This document shows positions 55,541-63,395 of a stretch of 63,395 nucleotides of DNA, piece by piece. Location of the stretch: contig NZ_RHHO01000069.1 in the NCBI RefSeq assembly GCF_003710865.1, forward strand, positions 1 through 63,395, written 5' to 3'. Source of the DNA: Brevibacillus borstelensis. Its GTDB lineage: Bacteria > Bacillota > Bacilli > Brevibacillales > Brevibacillaceae. The position numbers and the translations under genes are program-made. The notes under the pieces were generated by a model, which saw only the letters and a list, made by a program, of their open reading frames with translations, searched no databases and was not told the DNA's origin. How positions within the stretch are numbered: the first letter of the stretch is position 1; every line of letters begins with the position of its first letter.

Positions 55541-56728
55541 GTGAGGCGAAAAATATACAATGTAAGAATAATCGACGTTGTACATTTGCGGCAGATTGAA
55601 AGAGGAACGGTTGTCTTTGACGAATCCGGAATATTGCATGTCTCTGAGGCAGGCAATGCGGAAGTGGCAGACTGGGAGTTCGACGGAACGGGAATGACGC
55701 TTTTGCCCGGCTTGATCGACTGCCATGTGCATTTGGGCATGGACGCTTCACCTGATCCCTTCAGGCAAATCAGACTGGATTCCGCAGCGGACACGGCGTT
55801 TCGGGCTCATCAGCAAGGAAAACAGTTTCTCGAGGCTGGCATCACGACAGTACGGAATGTGGGTACACGATACAATGTAGATATTTCCTATCGAAATGCG
55901 GTTGAGCGAGGCTTTGTCGAGGGGCCGCGCGTCTACGCATCCGGCCAGCCCATCGTCATGACTGGCGGGCACTGCCATCCAATGGCGATTGAGGCTGATG
56001 GGGTTGACGAGGTGAGAAAGGCCGCCCGAAGCCAACTGAAAGCGGGAGCAGATCTCTTGAAGCTGATGGCCACGGGCGGTGTCCTAACAAAAGGAACAGA
56101 GCCGGGCTCCACGCAGCTTTCAGAGGCAGAGCTGCGCTGCGCTTGCGAGGAAGCTTCTCATGCCGGAAAAACAACTGCAGCTCATGCGATTGGTTTGGAA
56201 GGAATCAAAAACGCCATTCGTGCAGGCGTTACGACGGTCGAACACGGAACGGTACTCGATGACGAGGCCGTCCAATTGATGATCGAAAACGGAACGTTTC
56301 TGGTTCCGACCCTGATTGCTGCGACGCTGATCCTGCGCCAGCCGTCTGAGAGCGGAGTGCCTGAGGAGTTTGTCCGCAAGGCAGAGCCGTTTGTCCAGAT
56401 CCATCGGGAAAGCTTCCGCAAAGCGCTTCGGCACGGAGTGAAGATTGCTGCAGGCACAGACGCCGGTACCCCTTTTAACATCCCAGGGTATTTGGCGGAT
56501 GAATTGCAGCTCATGCACGAGGAAGGAATGCCAGCGATTGAGACGATTCGGGCCGCGACGCTGCAGGCAGCTGCATGCATGAAGCTGGAGGACAGAACGG
56601 GTTCCATTGAGGCAGGAAAATGGGCAGACCTGCTGCTTGTGGAGGGAAATCCGGTGGAAAACCTGCTTTCTCTCAAGCGAGTAAGGCAGGTGTATAAAGG
56701 GGGTAAGCTTTGCGTACACCACCGGTAA
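55541..56728 (+). CDS. metal-dependent amidohydrolase (prolidase/imidazolonepropionase-like)
   Basis: 395 residues from a GTG. HVHLGMD (first metal His-x-His), then the LLKLMATGGVLTKGTEPG segment (carbamylated Lys region), the His in TAAHAIGLEGIKNAI, TTVEHGTVLDDE, and AAGTDAGTPFNIPG (Asp) give the binuclear amidohydrolase site. The closest characterised relatives hydrolyse Xaa-Pro and N-acyl/aminoacyl compounds. In this operon it should cut an imported amide or dipeptide. It begins 16 bases after the dehydratase stop. Confidence 0.9.
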   Translation: MRRKIYNVRIIDVVHLRQIERGTVVFDESGILHVSEAGNAEVADWEFDGTGMTLLPGLIDCHVHLGMDASPDPFRQIRLDSAADTAFRAHQQGKQFLEAGITTVRNVGTRYNVDISYRNAVERGFVEGPRVYASGQPIVMTGGHCHPMAIEADGVDEVRKAARSQLKAGADLLKLMATGGVLTKGTEPGSTQLSEAELRCACEEASHAGKTTAAHAIGLEGIKNAIRAGVTTVEHGTVLDDEAVQLMIENGTFLVPTLIAATLILRQPSESGVPEEFVRKAEPFVQIHRESFRKALRHGVKIAAGTDAGTPFNIPGYLADELQLMHEEGMPAIETIRAATLQAAACMKLEDRTGSIEAGKWADLLLVEGNPVENLLSLKRVRQVYKGGKLCVHHR

Positions 56729-56811
56729 ACAAGCAGGCCTCGTTGACGATTTGCCCAGGAGACGCAGCCGCATTCTCCCACATAAACACGCTAGGAAATG
56801 AGGTTTCACAC

Positions 56812-57465
56812 ATGAGTTCATTGCATCCCATTTTGGCCAGTTATATTCCTGTAGTTGAGGGCCTGGCTCGAACGATTGGCGACCACTGTGAAGTCGCCCT
56901 GCACGACATGACCAACCCCGAGGCTTCGATCATTGCCATTCACAACAGCCATGTAAGCGGCAGAAGCCCGGGAAGCCCGGTGACCAATCTCGGTCTGAAG
57001 CTGCTCCGTCAGGGCGAGCAAGGGCATGACTTCATTCTCAACTACAAGCACGAAGGGATTAAAGACAAAATCATCAAATCCAGCACGATTTTTATCAGGG
57101 ACGAGCATCAAGCCATTATCGGTTGTATCTGTATCAATCTGGACGTGACCAGCCTTGTGATGGCCGAGTCTATTCTCAAAGGAATGGCTTCTTTTCAGCA
57201 GGAGCCAAGTGAAGAAAAAACGGAAGAACGCTTTGCTCCCACTATCTCCGAGTTGATGGACCAAATCATTGAGGAATGCATCCGCAAAATCGGCAAACCC
57301 GTCCCCTTTATGCAGAAGGAGGAGAAAATTGCCTTTATCGGTCTGCTCGATGAAATGGGGCTGTTTTTGATCAAAGGCGCTGTGCAGCACGTAGCCGACC
57401 TGCTGGATGTTTCCAAGTACACGATCTACAACTACGTGGAGAAAACGGGTAAGCAGCCTTCGTAA
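56812..57465 (+). CDS. PAS/HTH regulator (YheO/DauR-like)
   Basis: 217 residues. PAS-like YheO domain: YIPVVEGLARTIGDHCEVAL, HDMTNPEASIIAIHN, IRDEHQAIIGCICINLDVTS; and a C-terminal helix-turn-helix (KGAVQHVADLLDVSKYTIYN). The YheO/DauR family regulates D-amino acid (D-Arg) and related catabolic genes in other bacteria. Here it sits inside the operon between the amidohydrolase and the transporter, so it is the likely pathway regulator. GAGG lies 8 bases before the ATG; the frame is open to 56710. Confidence 0.9.
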   Translation: MSSLHPILASYIPVVEGLARTIGDHCEVALHDMTNPEASIIAIHNSHVSGRSPGSPVTNLGLKLLRQGEQGHDFILNYKHEGIKDKIIKSSTIFIRDEHQAIIGCICINLDVTSLVMAESILKGMASFQQEPSEEKTEERFAPTISELMDQIIEECIRKIGKPVPFMQKEEKIAFIGLLDEMGLFLIKGAVQHVADLLDVSKYTIYNYVEKTGKQPS

Positions 57466-57488
57466 ATTGAAAGGGAAGGGCGGGGAAT

Positions 57489-59036
57489 ATGATGGCGGCA
57501 CCTGTTACGCAACAGACGAATGCAAGTAAAAAAGGATTCTTTTTGAAATTCCTTGACCGTGTGGAAGTGCTTGGCAATAAATTGCCGGATGTAGTCACAC
57601 TGTTTCTCGTCATAATCGCCGCCATTTTGATCCTTTCCGCTATCGCTGCCGCACTCGGATGGTCGACGGTGAATCCCACCAATCATGAGCGGATCGCCGC
57701 AGTCAACCTGCTTAGCAAAGAGGGGATCGTCCGCATTCTGACCGAGATGGTCAACAACTTCACCTCATTCCCGCCGCTCGGCTTGGTTCTGTCGGTCATG
57801 CTTGGCGTCGGATTGGCAGAATCAACCGGCTTGATCGGCGCAGCGATGAGAAGGACTGTACTGGCCTCCCCGCGTTCGTTGATTTTGCCGATTATCGTCC
57901 TTGTCAGCATGTTGGGACACGCCGCCGGAGACGCGGCCTTCATCGTTATGCCACCGATCGCTGCGATGATTTTCACCATGCTCGGCCGGCATCCGATCGC
58001 AGGGCTTGCTGCCGCATACGCTGCTGTAGCCGGCGGCTTCAGTGCCAATCTGGTTGTTTCCGTATTGGATGTGACGTTGGCAAGCTTTACGCAGACAGGG
58101 GCTCAAATGATCGATGCGAGCTATATGTCCAGCCCTGCGATGAACTTCTATTTTATGGTGGCTTCCACTTTGATGCTCGTTCCTTTGACCGTATGGATCA
58201 CTGTCAGGATTGTGGAGCCAAGGCTGGGAAGCTATACACCACAAGCTCAACAAAATGCTGTGGAAGCACAGGTGACACCGGAGGAAAAACGAGGATTGCG
58301 CTGGGCCGGTATTGCTTTGTTCGTCTGCGTGGTCATCCTGTCAGCCGTCACCATACCGAGCGGTTCGCTGCTTCGCGACCCTGATACCGACTCGCTGATT
58401 GTCTCTCCATTTATGAAGTCGCTCGTTCCCATTTTGCTCTTTTTGTTCGGGATTCCCGCTGTCGCCTACGGTATTGGAGCCGGTGTGATTCGCTCGGACA
58501 GAGATGTGGCCGAACATTTGGGAAAGACGATGTCCGGAATGGGCTATTACATCGTTCTGGCATTTGTCGCCTCGCAAATGATCGCGTATTTCAACTGGAG
58601 CAATCTCGGTCCGATTATTGCGATCGAGGGAGCTGCTTTTCTGCAAAACATCGGCTTGACAGGCCTTCCGCTGCTGATCCTGTTTATTCTGTTCGTCGCT
58701 CTTATCAATCTCCTCATTGCAAGCGCGACAGCGAAATGGGCAATTCTCGCGCCGGTCTTTGTCCCCATGTTTCTGCTGCTGGGGTACAGTCCCGCTTTCA
58801 CCCAGGCTGCCTACCGCATCGGTGATTCGATCACCAATCCGATCACACCTATGCTGCCGTATTTTGCGATCTTGCTTACTTTTGCCAACAAATATCAGAA
58901 AAATCTGCAAATGGGAACCTTGATCTCAATCCTTCTGCCGTATTCGTTATTCTTCGGGATTTTTTGGCTGCTCCTGTTTGCGCTATGGTACCTGTTAGGC
59001 ATGCCGCTTGGTCCGGGCCACTTTATCAAGGGATAA
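57489..59036 (+). CDS. AbgT-family transporter
   Basis: 515 residues with about twelve helices. FLDRVEVLGNKLPDVVTLFL, LGHAAGDAAFIVMPPIAAMI and SITNPITPMLPYFAILLTFA are the family signatures. AbgT imports p-aminobenzoyl-glutamate in E. coli, and other members export sulfonamides. As the last gene of the operon it probably imports the peptide- or acyl-amino-acid substrate of the amidohydrolase. AAGGG lies upstream of the ATG pair. Confidence 0.95.
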   Translation: MMAAPVTQQTNASKKGFFLKFLDRVEVLGNKLPDVVTLFLVIIAAILILSAIAAALGWSTVNPTNHERIAAVNLLSKEGIVRILTEMVNNFTSFPPLGLVLSVMLGVGLAESTGLIGAAMRRTVLASPRSLILPIIVLVSMLGHAAGDAAFIVMPPIAAMIFTMLGRHPIAGLAAAYAAVAGGFSANLVVSVLDVTLASFTQTGAQMIDASYMSSPAMNFYFMVASTLMLVPLTVWITVRIVEPRLGSYTPQAQQNAVEAQVTPEEKRGLRWAGIALFVCVVILSAVTIPSGSLLRDPDTDSLIVSPFMKSLVPILLFLFGIPAVAYGIGAGVIRSDRDVAEHLGKTMSGMGYYIVLAFVASQMIAYFNWSNLGPIIAIEGAAFLQNIGLTGLPLLILFILFVALINLLIASATAKWAILAPVFVPMFLLLGYSPAFTQAAYRIGDSITNPITPMLPYFAILLTFANKYQKNLQMGTLISILLPYSLFFGIFWLLLFALWYLLGMPLGPGHFIKG

Positions 59037-59103
59037 GAGTTTGGGAGGAAAGGTCCTCTCTGAGCAAGATGCCTCCGAACCAAACAGATTGGCAGCCGCC
59101 GTC

Positions 59104-59143
59104 AAGAAAAACAACCAGCGAGACAGTCTAGTCCGCTGGTTGC
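59104..59143 (-). terminator. terminator between AbgT and rhodanese genes
   Basis: CAACCAGCG, 13-base loop, CGCTGGTTG, followed on the minus strand by TTTTTCTTG. It overlaps the last codons of the rhodanese gene; on the plus strand it may also stop the AbgT transcript, though less well. Confidence 0.65.
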
Positions 59144-59493
59144 TTTGGTTCGTTTCCGCCATTCTCGTGATATTGTTTCCAGGCAGTCAGCCCGCCTTCG
59201 AGCGAGGTGGCATCGTAGCCTTTTTCGCGCAAGAGCTCAGCCGCTTTTCGCGCCTTGTTTCCGCTCGTACAGATCGTGATGATCTGTCTATCCGTTGGCA
59301 GTTCTTTCATTCTTTCCTGAATGTCTTCGTCCGGTTCGACCATCTTCAGATACGGGAGGTTCTCCGTCGGCACGCCGTAATCGTTCAAGCTTTCTGCACG
59401 ATATTTGTCTTCATCACGCACATCGAGCAAGTATAGCCTCTCTTTGTTTGCAAGGCGGACAAGCAAGTCGCGGACCAGGATTTTTTGTTCCAT
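59128..59493 (-). CDS. rhodanese-domain protein
   Basis: 121 residues, single rhodanese domain. VRLANKERLYLLDVRDEDKY, IITICTSGNKARKAAELLRE with the active Cys in the CTSGNKA loop, and YDATSLEGGLTAWKQ. It is a sulfurtransferase or persulfide carrier in the cytosol. AGGAG lies 8-9 bases before the ATG. It is convergent with the AbgT operon. Confidence 0.92.
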   Translation of the reverse strand: MEQKILVRDLLVRLANKERLYLLDVRDEDKYRAESLNDYGVPTENLPYLKMVEPDEDIQERMKELPTDRQIITICTSGNKARKAAELLREKGYDATSLEGGLTAWKQYHENGGNEPKQPAD

Positions 59494-59862
59494 GCATCAA
59501 TCTCCTGTTCTTTGTTTGAAGTCTTTTGGCAAATCCTTCAGGCCATTCCATTTTACCATGCGGACGGCTTTATTTGTGACTTAACCCATAATGGGGGTGC
59601 ATGAACATATCGTGTCTATTAGGTTGGAAGCAAAAATTCGTTTGTTTACAGTGGAAAGGGTTTAGATAGAACATGACTATATAGCTCACTGGCACAGAAG
59701 CGGAATGATCCAAAAGAAATCATGAATGTTTCGGGAATGATCTGCCGTAGGTATGAAAGGGAAACGGAAAAACAGGGGAATCCTGAAGTTGCTGCTGACG
59801 TGCCTCCATCCTACAATCGCCAAAGGCATTGAAGACTGTTTTCCAGACAGGAGGAAACAAGC
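59494..59862. other. about 370-base stretch without a supported gene
   Basis: AT-rich spacer between divergent genes; it should hold two promoters. No ORF with a good ribosome binding site and no clear RNA structure was seen. Confidence 0.5.
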
Positions 59863-60678
59863 GTGAGCTATGTAGAGCTTGCCAAGCAAGTGGCGAAAGA
59901 AGCGGGTACGATGATCAAAAACAGGCGCGAATCCCGATTTACGATAGAAGAAAAAGGCAATGCCTTCGATGTGGTCACAGAGCTTGACAAAGCATCAGAA
60001 AGCCTCATTCGCAAACGGATTTTGGAAGCGTACCCTGACCATGCATTTTTAGGGGAAGAAGAGTCCTTTGCAAACCACCATACTTTTGTAAAATCGCTAG
60101 CAAAGGCAGACGAGACTCCTTTTCTTTGGATCGTCGACCCGATTGACGGAACCAGCAACTATGTGCAAAGAATTCCGGGCTTCACCGTTTCCATCGCCCT
60201 GGCCAGCAAAGGAGAAGTGATTGTCGGCGTCGTTTACGACCCGAGCCAGGATGAATTGTTCTGGGCGGAAAAAGGAAAGGGAGCGTTTGTCAACGGGAAA
60301 GAGCTGAAGGTCGCCGGCACCGAGGATGTAGCCAGAAGCGTGATTGCGACGGGCTTTCCCTCAACACCGCTGATGCGTGAAGCGGTGTTGAAGGGGATAG
60401 GAGAGCTGGGACCGCGCTGCCAAACAATGAGGGTGCTGGGGTCCGCCGCTCTCCATCTCGCTTATGTCGCAGCGGGGCGCTTGACCGCTTTCTGGGAATA
60501 TGGATTGAATGCTTGGGATGTGGCGGCAGGAACACTGCTGATCACGGAGGCAGGGGGACAGGTAACCGACATGGCAGGAAATTCCTACAAGGTCAGCACG
60601 CCTCATGTTGTAGGAAGCAATGGCCAGATTCACCGAGAGCTGTTGACGCATTTGCATCCGATAAGGTTGGATGTGTAG
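59863..60678 (+). CDS. inositol monophosphatase-family protein
   Basis: 271 residues. AFLGEEESF (metal Glu), WIVDPIDGTSNYV (Asp-Pro-Ile-Asp-Gly-Thr) and NAWDVAAGTLLITEAGG (Trp-Asp-x-x-Ala) are the IMPase/SuhB/CysQ metal-binding motifs. A Mg-dependent phosphatase for inositol phosphate, NADP or 3'-phosphoadenosine phosphate is possible; the substrate is not readable. The start is GTG 8 bases after CAGGAGG. It is monocistronic. Confidence 0.92.
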   Translation: MSYVELAKQVAKEAGTMIKNRRESRFTIEEKGNAFDVVTELDKASESLIRKRILEAYPDHAFLGEEESFANHHTFVKSLAKADETPFLWIVDPIDGTSNYVQRIPGFTVSIALASKGEVIVGVVYDPSQDELFWAEKGKGAFVNGKELKVAGTEDVARSVIATGFPSTPLMREAVLKGIGELGPRCQTMRVLGSAALHLAYVAAGRLTAFWEYGLNAWDVAAGTLLITEAGGQVTDMAGNSYKVSTPHVVGSNGQIHRELLTHLHPIRLDV

Positions 60679-61035
60679 CAGAACAGATTGATCAAAGAGA
60701 TGAGACCAGAGTTTGTTTCAAAGGAGAGCCGGAATCCTTGCGATTTGCTTTTTCATTCCAATTCAGTTACTATGAAGAGACTTGAATGAGCCTCTTTTGA
60801 ATTTCTGATTCACACTGGCGCGGTCTACGGAGCCGCAAGGATGGAAGAGAGGTAGGGCTTTCGTCGTTTTGGATGTTTGAACAATAGACGAAACCTTTTT
60901 GGACCAAATATAGTAATGAAGGCTGTAATTCACCTTTTGGATAATTATTTCTTCATTGCTTTGTGTGCGTGTGATTTTCATGTACATGAAGGAGCTTGGA
61001 TTGGCATATACTACTGTTGGAGGTTGGTTACAACA
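60679..61035 (+). other. about 355-base leader region of the cold-shock gene
   Basis: No supported ORF. An AT-rich stretch from about 60877 to 61020 could be the long 5' untranslated RNA that cold-shock genes often have, but I could not define a promoter or fold it. Confidence 0.4.
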
Positions 61036-61239
61036 ATGCAAACGATTGGAACAGTAAAATGGTTTAATGCAGAAAAAGGTTTCGGGTTTATTCAAGTAGA
61101 AGGCGGGGAAGACGTTTTCGTACATTACAGTGCGATCCAGGGAGAGGGCTTCAAATCCCTGGATGAAGGCCAGCGTGTCCAGTTCACTATTACCCAAGGG
61201 AATCGCGGACCTCAAGCTGAAAATGTAGTGAAAATATAA
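61036..61239 (+). CDS. cold-shock domain protein
   Basis: 67 residues, single [23 protein letters not shown] then [15 protein letters not shown]: both RNA-binding motifs (KGFGFI and VFVHY) are intact. It is an RNA chaperone of the Csp family. The ATG at 61036 has TGGAGG 12 bases upstream; the frame is open to 60877. A strong terminator follows. Confidence 0.95.
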   Translation: MQTIGTVKWFNAEKGFGFIQVEGGEDVFVHYSAIQGEGFKSLDEGQRVQFTITQGNRGPQAENVVKI

Positions 61240-61250
61240 AAGCCCCACCC

Positions 61251-61286
61251 AAAAAAGCAACTGTCTTTGAGGCAGTTGCTTTTTTG
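61251..61286. terminator. bidirectional terminator
   Basis: AAAAAAGCAACTG, 9-base loop, CAGTTGCTTTTTTGC, directly after the csp gene. Confidence 0.9.
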
Positions 61287-61464
61287 CGTCTTTTTTCGTT
61301 CTTTGGTTCCTCTGCATCCAGGGCAAGAACTGTAGCTGTTTAGTCGGATGTGATGACGATGGTGAGAGGAATCTGAAAATAATTCCGAAAAAACGGAACA
61401 ATTGGATACACGTTATGGTAAAATTCTCTTCCACAATGTTTGAAGAGGGGGTACTGGCACTGAG

Positions 61465-62385
61465 ATGAACGATATTCTGCAAGCCTTTCGGGAGAACATT
61501 CCCGCACTCGCTCATGCGAGTGACATCCGCCGAATTGCCGAAGGGTTTTCACCTGATCAAAAATACGTGGTCAGCTATGACGACGGAACCAAATTGCTGT
61601 TGAGAACGGCCGACTTGAAGCAGTACGAGCGAAAATACGCGGAATACGGGATCATGGAAGCGATCCAAATGTACGGAGCGAAAAGCCCCCAGCCTATAGA
61701 CATCGGCAGGCTTGAGCAATCAGAGTTGTGCTACTACTTGCTCAGCTATATCGACGGAGAAGATGCAAGAGGTGCCATTCCCGATTGCCCACCGGAGAAG
61801 CAATACCGGATCGGCTGGGACGCCGGGCAGGACCTTGCCAAATTGCATCAGCATCCCGCCCCCCATTCGATTTCCTCTTGGTATGAACGAGCGACGAGAA
61901 AGCACCATAACTATGTGAAGGCGTATAAGACCTGTGGAGTGAAAATGGAAAACGACGCCCGGATAATCCGCTTTATTGATGAACACCAGAAGCTCCTGAA
62001 AGCCCGGCCCAACAAGTTTCAACACGACGATTTTCATGTTGGCAACATGATTGTCCATGAAAAGCGGTATGCCGGAGTAATTGACTTCAACCGTTTCGAT
62101 TGGGGCGATCCGATTCACGACTTCTATAAATTGGCACTCTTTAGCAAGGAATGCAGCATTCCCTTTTCGGTCGGACAAATAGAGGGGTATTTTTATGAAA
62201 GGGGAATACCGGCTGACTTTTGGACACTGTATGCAGTCTATGCCGCCATGTCAATCTTTTCCGCGATAGTCTGGACGGTCCGCGTAACCCCCGAAAAAGT
62301 AGACGAAATGGTCGAACGACTGCATAGCCTGTGCGAGGATCATCGCTATTTCGAGACCTGCAAGCCTGATTGGTTTAAGGAATAA
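61465..62385 (+). CDS. aminoglycoside phosphotransferase-fold kinase
   Basis: 306 residues. The APH fold: KYVVSYDDGTKLLLR (ATP Lys), QHDDFHVGNMIVHEKR (catalytic His-x-Asp...Asn), and GVIDFNRFDWGDPIHDFYKL (metal Asp). Such proteins include antibiotic kinases and choline/homoserine kinases, and many do not confer resistance, so the substrate is unknown. GGGGG lies about 14 bases before the ATG, so the start is not certain. It is monocistronic. Upstream lies a small hairpin TTCCG-aaaaaa-CGGAA at 61383-61398. Confidence 0.88.
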   Translation: MNDILQAFRENIPALAHASDIRRIAEGFSPDQKYVVSYDDGTKLLLRTADLKQYERKYAEYGIMEAIQMYGAKSPQPIDIGRLEQSELCYYLLSYIDGEDARGAIPDCPPEKQYRIGWDAGQDLAKLHQHPAPHSISSWYERATRKHHNYVKAYKTCGVKMENDARIIRFIDEHQKLLKARPNKFQHDDFHVGNMIVHEKRYAGVIDFNRFDWGDPIHDFYKLALFSKECSIPFSVGQIEGYFYERGIPADFWTLYAVYAAMSIFSAIVWTVRVTPEKVDEMVERLHSLCEDHRYFETCKPDWFKE

Positions 62386-62592
62386 TCTCGTCTTGGCTGG
62401 ATTTGGTTTGGGGTTCGGCATTGAAAAAATGTTTAGGTCCATGTTTCAACTCTCCCAAAAAGAGGTAAAGCTTACTATAGGATAAAAAGGACGTATAAGT
62501 TTCACGGTTTATGCCGAAAATTTACCTTGTCTATGTTATAGTAAAATGGGGGAAAGGAAAGAACGCCTTTTCCTTACAAGAGGATTGATCAT

Positions 62593-63285
62593 GTGGAGAC
62601 TAACGTACAAAGAGACCTGAGCAGTTATATCGGACGGGTTCTACGCGATCACTTTGGAAAAGGCCCCGAATCTGTCTTTGTCACCTTGGGACATACCTTT
62701 ATTACCTGCTATTTGCGGAATTTCCTCTCGCCAATGGAGCGCGTCCTGCTCGAACAGGACCAGATCGTCACCATTCTGCAGACGAGAGATTTGCTTATGA
62801 AAAATTTGCTTCCGGAGATCACGGCGTACTTGAAAATAGCCACGGGCGTGGAGATTCGGGAAGTTTATTACGATTGGGGCTTACATAACAGGTCGGGTAT
62901 CATTGTCGCGCTTACTTCGGAGCCGCTGCCGCACGCAGGCGAAATTGCGGAAGCGTTTACGGGTAAGGAGCAGTTGCATGAGGAAATCGAAAAGATAAGC
63001 ATTCAAGTGGAAAAAATCCCGGAAGAGATGTTCTCATACAAACTGAATACGAGGACCATCCTCGTAGTCCGCAACGGTATTTTGGTGGCCATTGAAAAAG
63101 AGTTCATCCGGCTCGGCTTTTCGGAATCGCTGCGGATCGCCAAAAGGCAATTGGAAAAAGGTATGCTTCACAATGATCTCCATTTTGAGTCGATACTTGG
63201 GACCAAGGTTGTCGATTTATTTGTAGACTGGGATTTCGGAAGAGATAAAAGTGTCATCGTATTTATCGTCAATCCAACCTCATAA
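62593..63285 (+). CDS. two-domain DUF2294 protein
   Basis: 230 residues from a GTG behind AGAGGAT. The first half (about 1-115) carries the DUF2294 stations: FLSPMERVLLEQDQ, RDLLMKNLLPEITAYLKIAT and VYYDWGLHNRSGIIVAL. The second half (about 116-230) repeats the same outline in weaker form (RTILVVRNGILVAIEKEFIR then DLFVDWDFGRDKSVIVFIV), so it is a tandem version. Most family members are one domain of about 115-120 residues. Its role is unknown. Confidence 0.88.
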   Translation: METNVQRDLSSYIGRVLRDHFGKGPESVFVTLGHTFITCYLRNFLSPMERVLLEQDQIVTILQTRDLLMKNLLPEITAYLKIATGVEIREVYYDWGLHNRSGIIVALTSEPLPHAGEIAEAFTGKEQLHEEIEKISIQVEKIPEEMFSYKLNTRTILVVRNGILVAIEKEFIRLGFSESLRIAKRQLEKGMLHNDLHFESILGTKVVDLFVDWDFGRDKSVIVFIVNPTS

Positions 63286-63326
63286 TTCGGTGGAAATGAA
63301 CTAGACATGACAAATGAGCTAGACAT

Positions 63327-63374
63327 GAGCCGGAATGGCAGCTGCCCAGGCTGACTGTTCCGGCTCTTTTTTTA
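63327..63374 (+). terminator. rho-independent terminator
   Basis: GAGCCGGAA, 22-base loop, TTCCGGCTC, TTTTTTTAATT, after the DUF2294 gene. Confidence 0.9.
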
Positions 63375-63395
63375 ATTGAAGCGTGCCCAGCAAGC

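Overview
The window looks like a chromosomal segment of a spore-forming, low-to-mid GC Gram-positive of the Bacillales, most likely a Brevibacillus-type member of the Paenibacillaceae. The basis is strong GGAGG-type ribosome binding sites, frequent TTG/GTG starts, many short stem-plus-T-run terminators, and endospore or sporulation-linked genes (Tlp, KapB, a YaaH/SleL-like LysM-GH18 enzyme, a YheC/YheD ATP-grasp protein, a CotSA-like glycosyltransferase). No rRNA, tRNA, phage, insertion sequence or CRISPR array was seen. The genus is an inference from gene content, not from a database search.

Layout. 1-13.7 kb is a mosaic of single genes, mostly minus strand: quinone oxidoreductase, GNAT and MOSC proteins, many small proteins, an SPFH protein, an odd MurF-like protein with a basic head and acidic tail behind a sigma-K-like promoter, two MmcQ/YjbR proteins and a YwaF-like membrane protein. 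13.7-22.2 kb is mainly plus strand: Tlp, MnmA, an ACT-domain protein, a small membrane/Cys-tail protein with a DUF2085 partner, a truncated PucR-type regulator, thioredoxin, a spore-cortex type GH18 enzyme, AlaX and KapB. 22.2-28.1 kb is a TPP-riboswitch operon, thiS-thiG-ylmB-tenA-thiZXY, which joins thiazole synthesis genes to import and salvage of degraded thiamine pyrimidine. 28.2-35.8 kb holds a glycosyltransferase, a tandem-duplicated PBP4-type D,D-carboxypeptidase, an LDH2-family dehydrogenase, panD and an ATP-grasp protein.

35.8-39.2 kb is an IclR-pxpB-pxpC-pxpA operon (5-oxoproline hydrolysis) with a promoter and a palindromic operator. 39.2-51.0 kb carries an MFS transporter, BrnQ, DUF418 and acyltransferase-3 membrane proteins, an EamA transporter, a YczE-like protein behind a consensus promoter with an overlapping operator, an aminotransferase, peptide deformylase and a short homoserine dehydrogenase. 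51.1-52.7 kb is a divergent TetR/SDR pair with two palindromes between them. At 52.9-53.8 kb a CAP-domain secreted protein follows a c-di-AMP (ydaO-type) riboswitch. 54.0-59.0 kb is a five-gene catabolic-looking operon (RidA-like, threonine-dehydratase-like, amidohydrolase, YheO-type regulator, AbgT transporter) with a CodY-like box at its start. The last 4 kb has rhodanese, inositol-phosphatase, cold-shock, APH-fold and tandem DUF2294 proteins.

The most notable items are the MurF-like degenerate protein, the RidA/dehydratase/amidohydrolase/AbgT operon, the tandem PBP4 protein, the thiamine operon leader with two consecutive terminators, and several very small membrane proteins with good ribosome binding sites.
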